Assembly: GCF_004028155.1 (NCBI RefSeq)
Contig: NZ_SBII01000003.1
Coordinates: 186,001-250,000, forward strand
Direction: 5' to 3'
Length of the DNA stretch: 64,000 nucleotides
DNA from: Flavobacterium cerinum
GTDB lineage: Bacteria > Bacteroidota > Bacteroidia > Flavobacteriales > Flavobacteriaceae
Below the pieces are notes generated by a model. That model searched no databases and was not told the DNA's origin. It saw only the letters and a list, made by a program, of their open reading frames with translations. This document shows, piece by piece, positions 26,384-34,984 of the stretch (position 1 is its first letter; every line of letters starts with the position of its first letter). The position numbers were made by a program, and so were the translations under genes.

Positions 26384-27982
26384 ATGCTGAAATACCTTAT
26401 ACTACTCTTATGTTTTACATTTTCTATACAGGCTGCTGCGCCTAAGGAAGATTGTGAAAAACTCATAGCTACAGGTATTGATGCATTATACAATCAGGAA
26501 TTCTCTAAATCTTTAGAACTTTTAACCAAAGCTAAAGTAATTGCTGAAGGACACAACTGGCCAAAACAGCTTTTCCTTATAAAAAACAATATTGCTTTAA
26601 ACTATTATTACCTCCTTGAATACAGCGAGGCTATTGAGAATTATTTTGAAGCCTACGCCATTGCCTCAAAATCATTGGACAGCAACTATGAAATGATTGT
26701 TCTAAACAATATTGGGCTACTGTATTTAAAGGAAAAGAAGTATAATGAGGCTGAAAAATACCTATTAAAAGCATATGACATTGCAAAACAAAATAAATAT
26801 AGTTTTAAAATAGGTATATATGCTGTAAACCTTGCTTCAGTATACAATGAAACAAGGCAAATTGCCAAAACCGATACTTATCTGGAAATTGCAGAACCGT
26901 TAGTTAAAAAGGATTCCAGTGCTACTTATGAAGTTCAGATCATTAAAGCCGAAAATCTCATTAATAAAAAAGAGTATTCTAAAGCAAAACAAATGATTCT
27001 GGCGTTGGTTCCTAAACTTGTTATTGCAGAATATACAGAATACAAAGTTAAAGGCTATTTACTTCTCTCAAATATATACGAAGTATATGAAAATAACATG
27101 CCGCTGGCCATTCAGATGGCTCAAAAAGCACTGGAAGTAAACATAGATCTTCAAAAAAAAATCGACCTGTATGAACGCTTATCAGAACTCTATTTAAAAA
27201 ACAAAGAATATGACAAGGCTTTTAAATTTAAGGATCAGGGTTATGTAACGAAAGATTCTTTGAACAAGATAAAAAGCAGAATCATATTCGACAATATTAA
27301 AACCAAATTAAAGCTGCAAAATGACTTAAAAGAACTTAACGAAAAAGAAAGGCAACTGGAACAGGAACGCAGATTGAACCTGATACTTATTGGCCTGGCC
27401 ATTATTATTATTCTAGTTACCATTTGGGCTTTAAGGAATACGATTATTAAATTCAGGCAAAGAAGAATCATTGCAGAGCATAACCAAAAAATTATAGCCC
27501 TGGAATTAGAAAATGAAAAAAATGAAAAGCTGATTATAGAAAAACAACTTAAAAGCGAAATAGAATCCAAGAACAGAAAAATTGCCGCCAAGGCATTACA
27601 GGCAGCCAATAGAAATGAATTGATTGAAGATATTATCAATTCACTTTCTGCACAAACAGAAATTGCCAATAATCAGGCTATAAAGAGCTATATCTTAAAA
27701 CTCAAAAAACAATTGAGAAGCGAAAATGAATGGGATGATTTTCTGACCCATTTTAAAGAAGTGAATCATACGTTCTTAATTAAGCTGAAAGAAAAGCACA
27801 ATAATCTTACTTCAAATGACATTCGTTTTATATTATACCTGTATATGGATCTATCCATAAAAGAGATTTCTACTCTTCTAAACATTACTCCGGAAGCCTG
27901 TCGAAAACGCAGGGAACGCATTAGCAAAAAAATGGATTTACCAGACGAATTAGAACTATACAATTATATATCAATACTTTAA
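26384..27982 (+). CDS. Membrane-anchored TPR and helix-turn-helix regulator
   Basis: The 532-residue protein has a signal peptide (MLKYLILLLCFTFSIQAA), about six tetratricopeptide repeats in the periplasm (about 25-300; e.g. NNIGLLYLKEKKYNEAEKYL), a coiled coil, one membrane segment (about 332-351), a second long cytoplasmic coiled coil rich in K/E/N, and a C-terminal LuxR-like HTH (about 470-532: TSNDIRFILYLYMDLSIKEISTLLNITPEACRKRRERISKKM). It would pass an envelope signal to DNA without a kinase. The same C-terminal plan occurs in the polysaccharide-locus regulator at 38497. The next gene, a secreted Asp-box protein, is a possible target. Confidence 0.85.
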   Translation: MLKYLILLLCFTFSIQAAAPKEDCEKLIATGIDALYNQEFSKSLELLTKAKVIAEGHNWPKQLFLIKNNIALNYYYLLEYSEAIENYFEAYAIASKSLDSNYEMIVLNNIGLLYLKEKKYNEAEKYLLKAYDIAKQNKYSFKIGIYAVNLASVYNETRQIAKTDTYLEIAEPLVKKDSSATYEVQIIKAENLINKKEYSKAKQMILALVPKLVIAEYTEYKVKGYLLLSNIYEVYENNMPLAIQMAQKALEVNIDLQKKIDLYERLSELYLKNKEYDKAFKFKDQGYVTKDSLNKIKSRIIFDNIKTKLKLQNDLKELNEKERQLEQERRLNLILIGLAIIIILVTIWALRNTIIKFRQRRIIAEHNQKIIALELENEKNEKLIIEKQLKSEIESKNRKIAAKALQAANRNELIEDIINSLSAQTEIANNQAIKSYILKLKKQLRSENEWDDFLTHFKEVNHTFLIKLKEKHNNLTSNDIRFILYLYMDLSIKEISTLLNITPEACRKRRERISKKMDLPDELELYNYISIL

Positions 27983-28095
27983 AGATAAAACGTCCTGTTT
28001 TTTCCTGACGAAAGTCGTGTTTATTCCAGTGTTTTTAACTCTTAGTATCATTTTCTATTTGGTTCTTTGACTTAACAATTAAACTATCAAAAGAA

Positions 28096-30429
28096 ATGAA
28101 AAAAATTACATTAATGCTGCTGGTCTTTCTGGCAGCGGCGCAGCATTCGTTTGCGCAACTGGAATTTAGCGGGTCACCTCAATATGGCCGATTGACCAAC
28201 TTTGTATATGATGCCGCTATTAAAAACAAAGTATATGCAAGCACTTTAAGCAAACACATTATGACATCTACCAATAATGGTGTAAGCTGGAATGTTTTGT
28301 ACACCCCTGCTTTAACAAATTATGATCCTATCATAAAGGATATGAAACTGGCTAAAAACGGTACAGCTTTAAGTTTTGTAGAATATTATGGTCCAGGGAG
28401 CAGCCTGAATAAACTAAAAGTTATCGATATAATTACTGTAACAGTTATTAAAGAATACAGTATGCCGGAAATTACTGCGGGGAGAAATTTTAATAAGTAT
28501 GAAATTTTTAATGACGGTACATTAAATACGGTAATGCTCTTAGCATCCGGTAGTGACGATAAAGTATTTTACACTACAAATGGTGGTACTAACTGGACTA
28601 CAGTGTATGATAATGCAAATGATGAAGATGTTATTGTAAACAATATTACAATTGATCCAAGCAATGCTGCCAAACTATACATTGCCAGAAATGGTGGAGC
28701 AGGAAATGTGGATGGCGGTTTATTGGTATCTGCAAATGCAGGACAAACCTGGACATTAACTTTAGACGGACTGATATTACAAACTGTAGTTGTGAATCCT
28801 TCTAATTCTAACGACATCCTTGTTGGAACCGGTGTACGCTGGGCTTATCTTGACCAGGAAGAAGCACTTTACCGCTCTTTAGACGGAGGTTTAACCTGGA
28901 ATATTATTCCTTTAGTGTGGAACCAATATGCAGCCTTAGGAGGCTACTGCGCAATCTTTTCGATAACATTCAACCCAACTGATCCTACCAATATTGTTGT
29001 TCTTGAAGACAACCAGATCATCAGGACTGTTGACAATGGTGTAACATGGCAAAATACGATTTACGAAGGCTACCCTTCTCCTGCTACATTCAATTATTAT
29101 ATCCCTACCGGTTTGGCTATAAATCCTACCGATAAAAACGAAATGCTTATCAATAATACCTGGTACCCATTGCGTTCTACAGATGGTGGACTTACTACTA
29201 CCATCCTTTCTAATCCTTATTTTAACGCAACCAGAGATATGAACTTAGTTGATCTATCTGGTGAGCAGCATTTATACTATGGTGCACAATGGGGTTATGT
29301 AAACAGAAATCTGGTAACAAACACAGAGACTACAACTGATATGCTGGCTATTGATGAAGTACCAATGGGCGAAGGCGGTTATAAAATGGTTGCAGATAAG
29401 AACATCCCGGGCAGGGTGTATACTTATCAGGGCGGCTGGATGGGCAATTCTATAAATGTAAGCAATGATCATGGAGTAACTAAAGATGTTATTTACAGTA
29501 CATTCGATCAGCTTATGACTGCTGCGGTTACAGATTCTAACAATACAAAAATAGGCTGGTTTGCTACTTTTGATGGTGTAAACTGCTTCCTGAGAAAAAT
29601 TGATTTTACCGATCTTACCAATCCATTAGTTACAGATATTACATTACCTGTAAACAATGATTACCTGAACTGTGTGCTTATTGATAAAACTGATTCTAAT
29701 AAAATTATTATTACTGTTGGGGCAGAACTATATAAAACTACCGATGGCGGTACAACATGGACGTTAATTACAAACGGACTAAGCGATCTTCAACTTCCAA
29801 ATATTGGAATAACTATGGAGTACAATCCATTAAATGCCAATCAAATTACAATGGGAGCATCTAATGGTATCTATACTTCTTTAGACGGCGGAACTACCTG
29901 GTCAAGAATTTATGAGTCGTTTGTTAGTAAAGTGTGGCATTCAACAAAAACAGGCGGGGACATTGTAGCTGTAGTACAAACGTTATATGATATTGATGCT
30001 AAAATTATCTTTTCTACAGATGGTGGAACAACCTGGACAGAGAAAACATCAAACGAGTTTTTCCATGCCATTGTAACATCAAGTGCTGTTAAGTTTGATG
30101 GAGATTCGGCAGATGTATATTTAGGTACTACCGACTTAGGCGTTATAAAAATGAAAGTTAATTTTGAAGGCCTTAGTACTCCGGAATTTGGTAACGGTTT
30201 AAACTCAATACTAATTTACCCGAATCCAACCAGTGAAGTTTTAAATATTAGAGCGAATAATAATGCTACTATAGAAACAGTTGAGATATTTAATAATCTT
30301 GGACAACAGGTTTTAAATTCAAAAAATAAATCGACAATTAATGTTTCCGGCTTAAGCAATGGTATTTATTATATCAAAGTAAAAGATAGTAATAATAATA
30401 CCGGTACTCAAAAATTAATAAAACAATAG
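28096..30429 (+). CDS. Secreted Asp-box (BNR/sortilin-like) beta-propeller protein with T9SS sorting domain
   Basis: The 777-residue protein has a signal peptide (cleavage near SFA-Q), then about nine Asp-box-like repeats of the form S/T-x-D/N-G-G-x-T-W spread over residues 50-690 (TNGGTNW, SLDGGLTW, TTDGGTTW, SLDGGTTW, STDGGTTW). Such repeats build beta-propellers as in sialidases, sortilins and GH74 xyloglucanases. The last about 75 residues are a type A T9SS sorting domain beginning YPNPTSEVLNI and ending GTQKLIKQ, so the protein is exported by the Por system and probably surface-attached. No catalytic motif is recognised; enzymatic activity is uncertain. Confidence 0.85.
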   Translation: MKKITLMLLVFLAAAQHSFAQLEFSGSPQYGRLTNFVYDAAIKNKVYASTLSKHIMTSTNNGVSWNVLYTPALTNYDPIIKDMKLAKNGTALSFVEYYGPGSSLNKLKVIDIITVTVIKEYSMPEITAGRNFNKYEIFNDGTLNTVMLLASGSDDKVFYTTNGGTNWTTVYDNANDEDVIVNNITIDPSNAAKLYIARNGGAGNVDGGLLVSANAGQTWTLTLDGLILQTVVVNPSNSNDILVGTGVRWAYLDQEEALYRSLDGGLTWNIIPLVWNQYAALGGYCAIFSITFNPTDPTNIVVLEDNQIIRTVDNGVTWQNTIYEGYPSPATFNYYIPTGLAINPTDKNEMLINNTWYPLRSTDGGLTTTILSNPYFNATRDMNLVDLSGEQHLYYGAQWGYVNRNLVTNTETTTDMLAIDEVPMGEGGYKMVADKNIPGRVYTYQGGWMGNSINVSNDHGVTKDVIYSTFDQLMTAAVTDSNNTKIGWFATFDGVNCFLRKIDFTDLTNPLVTDITLPVNNDYLNCVLIDKTDSNKIIITVGAELYKTTDGGTTWTLITNGLSDLQLPNIGITMEYNPLNANQITMGASNGIYTSLDGGTTWSRIYESFVSKVWHSTKTGGDIVAVVQTLYDIDAKIIFSTDGGTTWTEKTSNEFFHAIVTSSAVKFDGDSADVYLGTTDLGVIKMKVNFEGLSTPEFGNGLNSILIYPNPTSEVLNIRANNNATIETVEIFNNLGQQVLNSKNKSTINVSGLSNGIYYIKVKDSNNNTGTQKLIKQ

Positions 30430-30457
30430 TTAATAGTTTTTAGGAATAGTTCATGTT

Positions 30458-30497
30458 GAAAAAGCCAGTCAAAATGACTGGCTTTTCTTTTTTAGGC
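30458..30497 (+). terminator. Intrinsic terminator of the Asp-box protein gene
   Basis: AAAAGCCAGTCA / TGACTGGCTTTT stem with a short A-rich loop, followed by TTCTTTTTT. Confidence 0.9.
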
Positions 30498-30653
30498 TTA
30501 ATTTAAAATAATTTTCCCCTTTCTATTGAGAGACTTTTATTGAATAAACACACCCTTATGAAGAAAACTTTACACAAACTTTATTTTTGTACAATTTTAT
30601 TTATTTAACTTTCAACAACTTAAAAAATACTTGCAAAAATACCTTCAAATATG

Positions 30654-30684
30654 TTTGTATACTTAGAAAACAGTACTATATTTG
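30654..30684 (+). promoter_or_regulatory. Promoter of the tRNA-Tyr gene
   Basis: TTTG (30654-30657), 19 bp, then TATATTTG (30677-30684): an essentially perfect Bacteroidota housekeeping promoter about 45 bp before the mature tRNA 5' end. Confidence 0.8.
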
Positions 30685-30728
30685 CACTCGCAATAGCAAA
30701 GGTAAACATACTCAAGTAAGCGCTAAAA

Positions 30729-30809
30729 GGGGAGATACTCAAGCGGCCAACGAGGGCAGACTGTAAATCTGCTGGGAAACCTTCGTAGGTTCGAATCCTA
30801 CTCTCCCCA
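30729..30809 (+). tRNA. tRNA-Tyr (anticodon GTA)
   Basis: The acceptor stem GGGGAGA pairs with TCTCCCC (30802-30808); the discriminator is A and no CCA is encoded. The anticodon stem GCAGA/TCTGC encloses CTGTAAA with anticodon GTA at 30763-30765. A long class II variable arm follows, and the T arm carries GGTTCGAATCC. All features suit bacterial tRNA-Tyr. Confidence 0.97.
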
Positions 30810-30812
30810 CTA

Positions 30813-30843
30813 AACCCGAATCATATGATTCGGGTTTTTTTAT
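30813..30843 (+). terminator. Intrinsic terminator of tRNA-Tyr
   Basis: AACCCGAATCAT / ATGATTCGGGTT is a perfect 12-bp stem with no unpaired loop in the annotation (the tip must open), followed by TTTTTTATTTT, starting 4 bp after the tRNA. Confidence 0.9.
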
Positions 30844-30943
30844 TTTATACACTACATCTTATACATCTAAACGCAAACATATTCAAAAGCTATATTACTA
30901 CGTTTAAAGAGCCATATAGCCCAATAATAATTCTACCTTTCAC

Positions 30944-30976
30944 GCATAAAAAAAGCCCGCAAATGCGGGCTTTTTA
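30944..30976. terminator. Intrinsic terminator, bidirectional, after the SIMPL gene
   Basis: AAAAAGCCCGC-AAAT-GCGGGCTTTTT lies just downstream of the minus-strand SIMPL gene stop; A and T runs flank both sides. The 100 bp between it and the tRNA terminator show nothing else. Confidence 0.88.
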
Positions 30977-30993
30977 GGTAAAATATACTATTG

Positions 30994-31686
30994 TTAGTTC
31001 AATTCGAAACTTATGCTCACATTGGCGGTAACATTAATCTCTCCTATCGCCAATGTTTCTCTTTGTGCACCGGCAGCGCTATCACTTTCAATCTTCATTG
31101 CACTCATCATTCGTGGGTAGTACGTTTGTGTATTATCTGTAACCACAATTGCTTTTCCTACTTTTTGATTAAGAGCACCAGCATAATCATTCGCTTTTAA
31201 CTTAGCCTGAGCAACTGCTTTTACACGAGCTTCTGATTCATATTCAGCCTGTTTAGAGGTTTTAAACTCAATTCCCTGTATACTGTTGATACCGGCATCT
31301 ACAAGCCCTATCATCATCGCATCATACTTAGTAATATCTTTTAAGCGGATCACTATAGTTTGAGTAGCCACAAAGCTATATTTCTTCTTTGTGTAATCAT
31401 AATTCCTGTTTAGGCTTACTCTTTGTGTCTGGTAGTCTTCAGCAGGCAGTTTAATACTTTTTAAATACTTGATTACTGCATCTACAGTTGCATCGTTCTT
31501 TTTCTTTACTTCTGCGGCATCAGCTCCTATATTTTCAATACCAACGGTAATATCTGCCCTGTCTGGTACTACTGATATTTTACCTTCTCCTGATACTGAT
31601 ATCTGCGGCTGCATGTTTTGCTGAGTTACCTGCGCATTTGCTAATGTTGCTACGAACACAAATACTACTAATCCGATTTTTTTCAT
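30994..31686 (-). CDS. SIMPL-domain (DUF541) periplasmic protein
   Basis: The 230-residue protein has a signal peptide (cleavage at LANA-Q) and a SIMPL/DUF541 domain over most of its mature length: PQISVSGEGKISVVPDRADITVGIEN at the start, DYQTQRVSLNRNYDYTKKK in the middle and the closing ANVSISFELN. E. coli YggE is the familiar relative, linked to oxidative stress; the molecular function is unknown. A -7-like element (TAAGTTTG on the minus strand, 31747-31740) overlaps the end of the rhomboid gene. Confidence 0.9.
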   Translation of the reverse strand: MKKIGLVVFVFVATLANAQVTQQNMQPQISVSGEGKISVVPDRADITVGIENIGADAAEVKKKNDATVDAVIKYLKSIKLPAEDYQTQRVSLNRNYDYTKKKYSFVATQTIVIRLKDITKYDAMMIGLVDAGINSIQGIEFKTSKQAEYESEARVKAVAQAKLKANDYAGALNQKVGKAIVVTDNTQTYYPRMMSAMKIESDSAAGAQRETLAIGEINVTANVSISFELN

Positions 31687-31744
31687 TTTATTTTTGATTT
31701 TAGATTTCTATGAGAATTTCAAATTACGTGCCAGTTTTACAAAC

Positions 31745-32374
31745 TTACAACTTTCCTGCCTTTGCCATGACTAGCAAAACAAGAATAGGAGCTGCTAAAA
31801 ACATAACCACCAATGTATTATCGTATAAAATATTTGGCATCCTCGTTAGTGTAATTAAAAAGCCGCCAATAGCTCCGCCAAAATGAGCTGTATGCCCAAT
31901 ATTACCTGACTTAGATTTCATGCCATATATGGAAAATAACAAATAAATTACGCCAAAAATATATCCGGGTATGAAATTGATACTCATATCAGGATTAATT
32001 AATATGGAAGAAAACAGCACTCCGATAACAGCACCCGACGCTCCAATTGCCCTGTATGAATAATCATTTTTATGAAAATATAACGTTAACAGGCTGCCAC
32101 AGATTAAACTCGTAAAATAAACCAGTAAAAAGCCAACAATACCTAAGGTATATATTACTACCGGCGCAAAGAAATACAGCGTAACCATATTAAAGGCCAA
32201 GTGCATTAAATCGCCATGAAGAAATGCCGATGTAAACATACGATACTGCTCCCCTGCTTTTATACTGCCTATATGGAATTCGTACTTTCTGAAAAAAGAT
32301 TCATCATTAAATCCTTTGAAACTTACAATTGCATTTATAGCAATCATAACTATTAAAACCAAATCAATACTCAT
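31745..32374 (-). CDS. Rhomboid-family intramembrane serine protease
   Basis: From ATG 32374 the protein has 209 residues and six hydrophobic segments, the minimal bacterial rhomboid core. Hallmarks are the HGDLMHLAFNM segment (the membrane-entry His/Asn region), the catalytic serine in GASGAVIG and the catalytic histidine in GHTAHFGGAIGGF. A longer frame to 32473 adds 33 hydrophobic residues but uses no ATG and is not needed. It cleaves membrane proteins within the bilayer; substrates are unknown. Divergent from the acyltransferase gene. Confidence 0.9.
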   Translation of the reverse strand: MSIDLVLIVMIAINAIVSFKGFNDESFFRKYEFHIGSIKAGEQYRMFTSAFLHGDLMHLAFNMVTLYFFAPVVIYTLGIVGFLLVYFTSLICGSLLTLYFHKNDYSYRAIGASGAVIGVLFSSILINPDMSINFIPGYIFGVIYLLFSIYGMKSKSGNIGHTAHFGGAIGGFLITLTRMPNILYDNTLVVMFLAAPILVLLVMAKAGKL

Positions 32375-32462
32375 AGCTATTTTTTGAAAGTGTAAATTTA
32401 ACCAATGAAAACGTATTTTTTGCTGTAAACACCTTAACAAACTATAAATTAATAATAAAAAG

Positions 32463-32470
32463 TATATTTG
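32463..32470 (+). promoter_or_regulatory. -7 element before the acyltransferase gene
   Basis: TATATTTG matches the -7 consensus exactly and ends 12 bp before the ATG at 32483, implying a very short leader. No clear -33 TTTG is found. Confidence 0.5.
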
Positions 32471-32482
32471 CAATAAAAAAGA

Positions 32483-33376
32483 ATGCAGCTTTTAGCCTAT
32501 ATATTGATCTACCCTATTTTTTGGTTTATCTCGATCCTGCCTTTCAGGGTGCTTTATTTTCTCTCTGATATTACTTACTTTTTGGTATATAGAGTTGTAG
32601 GCTACAGAAAAAAGACTGTAAGAGAAAATCTTAGGCTTACGCTAAGACACCTTAACGTAGAAGAACGTAGAGAAATTGAAAAAAAATTCTACAGCCATTT
32701 TTGCGACACTTTGTTTGAAATGCTTAAAACGATATCTATATCTGAAGCAGAATTAAAAAAGCGTTTTACTTTTGATAACATCGAAATGATACGCGAATAT
32801 GAGGAAAAAGGAAAAAGTGTTTCGCTTATCTGTGCCCATTATGGCAGCTATGAGTGGCTGCTTATAATGAATAAATACCTTACTACCCATACTGGATTTG
32901 GTGTTTATAAAGTAATCCGAAATAAATATTTTGATAAACTTGTAAAGAAAATACGCGGTAAGTTTGATGCCAATCTTGTATCGGCAAGAGAGACTGTTCC
33001 TCTTATGCTTCAAAACAAGAGAAAAGGAATTTTAGGCTTTTATGGTTTTATAAGTGACCAGTCGCCTAAACTGGGCAGCACAATTCATTGGACTAAATTC
33101 TTTGGCATGGAAGTTCCTGTACACGTAGGTGCAGAAATGCTTGCCAAAAAACTAGACATGAATATTATGTTTGTGAAAGGTGCTAAAATAAAAAGAGGTT
33201 ATTATAAAGCTCGCTTTATTGCTTTTGAAGATAGCCCAAAAGAAGTACCTAACTTTGAAATAACCGACTGTTTTATTAAGCTTCTTGAAGCTCAGATACT
33301 GGAAGCGCCTGAGTATTACTTATGGACACACAAGCGCTTTAAACACCGTAAGAACGATCCTCCTGTTACAGCGTAA
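32483..33376 (+). CDS. Lipid A biosynthesis-type lysophospholipid acyltransferase (HtrB/LpxL family)
   Basis: The 297-residue protein has an N-terminal membrane anchor and the acyltransferase motif HYGSYEW (HxxxxE) near residue 119, followed by GFISDQSPK and WTKFFGMEVPVHVGAEML, typical of the late acyltransferase family. It would add a secondary acyl chain to lipid A, or acylate an ornithine/serine lipid, at the inner membrane. The 3' end overlaps the convergent aminotransferase gene by 11 bp. Confidence 0.88.
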   Translation: MQLLAYILIYPIFWFISILPFRVLYFLSDITYFLVYRVVGYRKKTVRENLRLTLRHLNVEERREIEKKFYSHFCDTLFEMLKTISISEAELKKRFTFDNIEMIREYEEKGKSVSLICAHYGSYEWLLIMNKYLTTHTGFGVYKVIRNKYFDKLVKKIRGKFDANLVSARETVPLMLQNKRKGILGFYGFISDQSPKLGSTIHWTKFFGMEVPVHVGAEMLAKKLDMNIMFVKGAKIKRGYYKARFIAFEDSPKEVPNFEITDCFIKLLEAQILEAPEYYLWTHKRFKHRKNDPPVTA

Positions 33377-34862
33377 ACCATTCTTTAACCATATTATTCT
33401 CAAATGCTGCTGCGTTTACATGAGCAAACTCATTCGATGAATTGTTATAGTTATAATCTTTAGCCCATTCTGTATGATTTTCGGCTAGTGCCTTAATACT
33501 GTCGCATACATACTGAATTTCAGCATTTGTAGTTGTAGGGTGAATTGACATTCGTATCCATCCCGGTTTTTGAATTAAATCTCCAGATGTTATTTTTCCT
33601 GTTAGATAGTTAGACTGCTCCTGATCTACGTGCAGTAAGAAATGCCCGTATGTACCGGCACAACTGCATCCGCCGCGCGTTTGAATACCAAACCTGTCAT
33701 TCAATAATTTCACACCCAAATTAAAGTGCAGATTATCTATAAAGAATGAGATAACACCTAAACGTTCTGTGTGCTGCGGCGCAAGTATGTTTATGTTTGA
33801 TATACTGCCTAGGCTCTCAAAAATATAATCGGTAATTTCTTTTTCTCTTCTCAGGATATTATCGATACCCATCTGGTCTTTTAACCTGATAGCCAATGCT
33901 GTTTTAATTACCTGTAAAAAGCCAGGAGTACCCCCATCTTCACGTTCTTCTATACTGTCAAGATATTTATGTTCACCCCAAGGGTTGGTCCAGCTTACCG
34001 TTCCTCCTCCCGGGTGATCGGGTACCATATTTTTGTATAATTTTTTATTGAATACCAATACTCCTGACGTTCCAGGCCCTCCAAGGAATTTGTGCGGAGA
34101 AAGGAAAATAGCATCCAGATATGCTTCGCTGTCTTCAGGATGCATATCTACTTTAACATAAGGTCCTGAGCAGGCAAAATCTACAAAACATACACCATTA
34201 TACTGGTGTACTAATTTTGCAACCTCATAATATGGGGTTTTTATACCTGTTACATTAGAACATGCTGTAACAGATGCAATTTTTATAGTATGGTCTTTAT
34301 ATTCTTCCAATAATTCTTTAAAACTGTCTAAACAAATAAGCCCCTGTGCACATGCCGGTATAAGCACAACATTTGCAATTGTTTCTAACCAAGAGGTCTG
34401 GTTAGAATGGTGCTCCATGTGCGATATGAACACAACAGGTTTTTTCTCTTCGGGAACATTTGTAAATGCTCTAAGATTTTCAGGCACTTTTAACCCTAAG
34501 ATCCTTTGGAATTTATTAATTACGCCTGTCATTCCAGAACCGTCTGTAATTAAAACATCATCACTGCTTGCGTTTACATGCTTTTTGATGATATGACGTG
34601 CTTCGTGGTATGCGTTTGTCATTGCAGTACCCGAAACAGTAGTTTCAGTATGTGTATTGGCTACGAAAGGACCAAAATCGTTTAATAGTTTTTCTTCAAT
34701 AGGTCTGTACAGTCTACCACTGGCAGTCCAGTCTGTGTAAATGATTTTTTGTTTCCCAAACGGAGAAACAAACTCCTGGTCTATTCCAACAATATTTTCC
34801 CTGAACTTTTGGAAGTATTTTTCCAATTCACTAGTAAGCACGATATCTGTAGTCTGTAACAT
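33366..34862 (-). CDS. Class V aminotransferase-fold PLP enzyme (cysteine desulfurase-like)
   Basis: The 498-residue protein has the fold type I core: ITDGSGMTGVINKF, the PLP-facing aspartate in CFVDFACSGPYV and the Schiff-base lysine in FLSPHKFLGGPGTSG. The C-terminal part has RFGIQTRGGCSCAGTYG. It is about 90 residues longer than SufS/IscS and belongs to the isopenicillin-epimerase/desulfurase-like branch. No suf or isc gene is near, so a role in iron-sulfur assembly is unsupported. A -7-like element TAAATTTG on the minus strand (34889-34882) lies 20 bp before the ATG. Confidence 0.82.
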   Translation of the reverse strand: MLQTTDIVLTSELEKYFQKFRENIVGIDQEFVSPFGKQKIIYTDWTASGRLYRPIEEKLLNDFGPFVANTHTETTVSGTAMTNAYHEARHIIKKHVNASSDDVLITDGSGMTGVINKFQRILGLKVPENLRAFTNVPEEKKPVVFISHMEHHSNQTSWLETIANVVLIPACAQGLICLDSFKELLEEYKDHTIKIASVTACSNVTGIKTPYYEVAKLVHQYNGVCFVDFACSGPYVKVDMHPEDSEAYLDAIFLSPHKFLGGPGTSGVLVFNKKLYKNMVPDHPGGGTVSWTNPWGEHKYLDSIEEREDGGTPGFLQVIKTALAIRLKDQMGIDNILRREKEITDYIFESLGSISNINILAPQHTERLGVISFFIDNLHFNLGVKLLNDRFGIQTRGGCSCAGTYGHFLLHVDQEQSNYLTGKITSGDLIQKPGWIRMSIHPTTTNAEIQYVCDSIKALAENHTEWAKDYNYNNSSNEFAHVNAAAFENNMVKEWFTL

Positions 34863-34950
34863 AAATTAGCTATTAACATTGCAAATTTATTAAAATAAAA
34901 ACGATATAAATGCAAATATTTCATTGCATCAGGTCTATGAAACAGTTATT

Positions 34951-34981
34951 AACAAAAAATCCTGCCTGAGCAGGATTTTAT
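34951..34981 (-). terminator. Intrinsic terminator of the porin gene
   Basis: AAATCCTGC / GCAGGATTT with loop CTGA; on the minus strand followed by TTTTTTGTT just after the porin stop. Confidence 0.88.
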
Positions 34982-34984
34982 AAC

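Noticed and set aside
27241..27669. 142-codon open frame on the minus strand opposite the TPR regulator
   Set aside because: Serine- and isoleucine-rich composition is a reverse-strand shadow of a lysine/glutamate coiled-coil gene; no start context or homology-like motif.
32375..32473. Longer rhomboid starting near 32473
   Set aside because: Non-ATG start and an extra hydrophobic stretch not needed for the six-helix core; it would also overlap the divergent promoter region.
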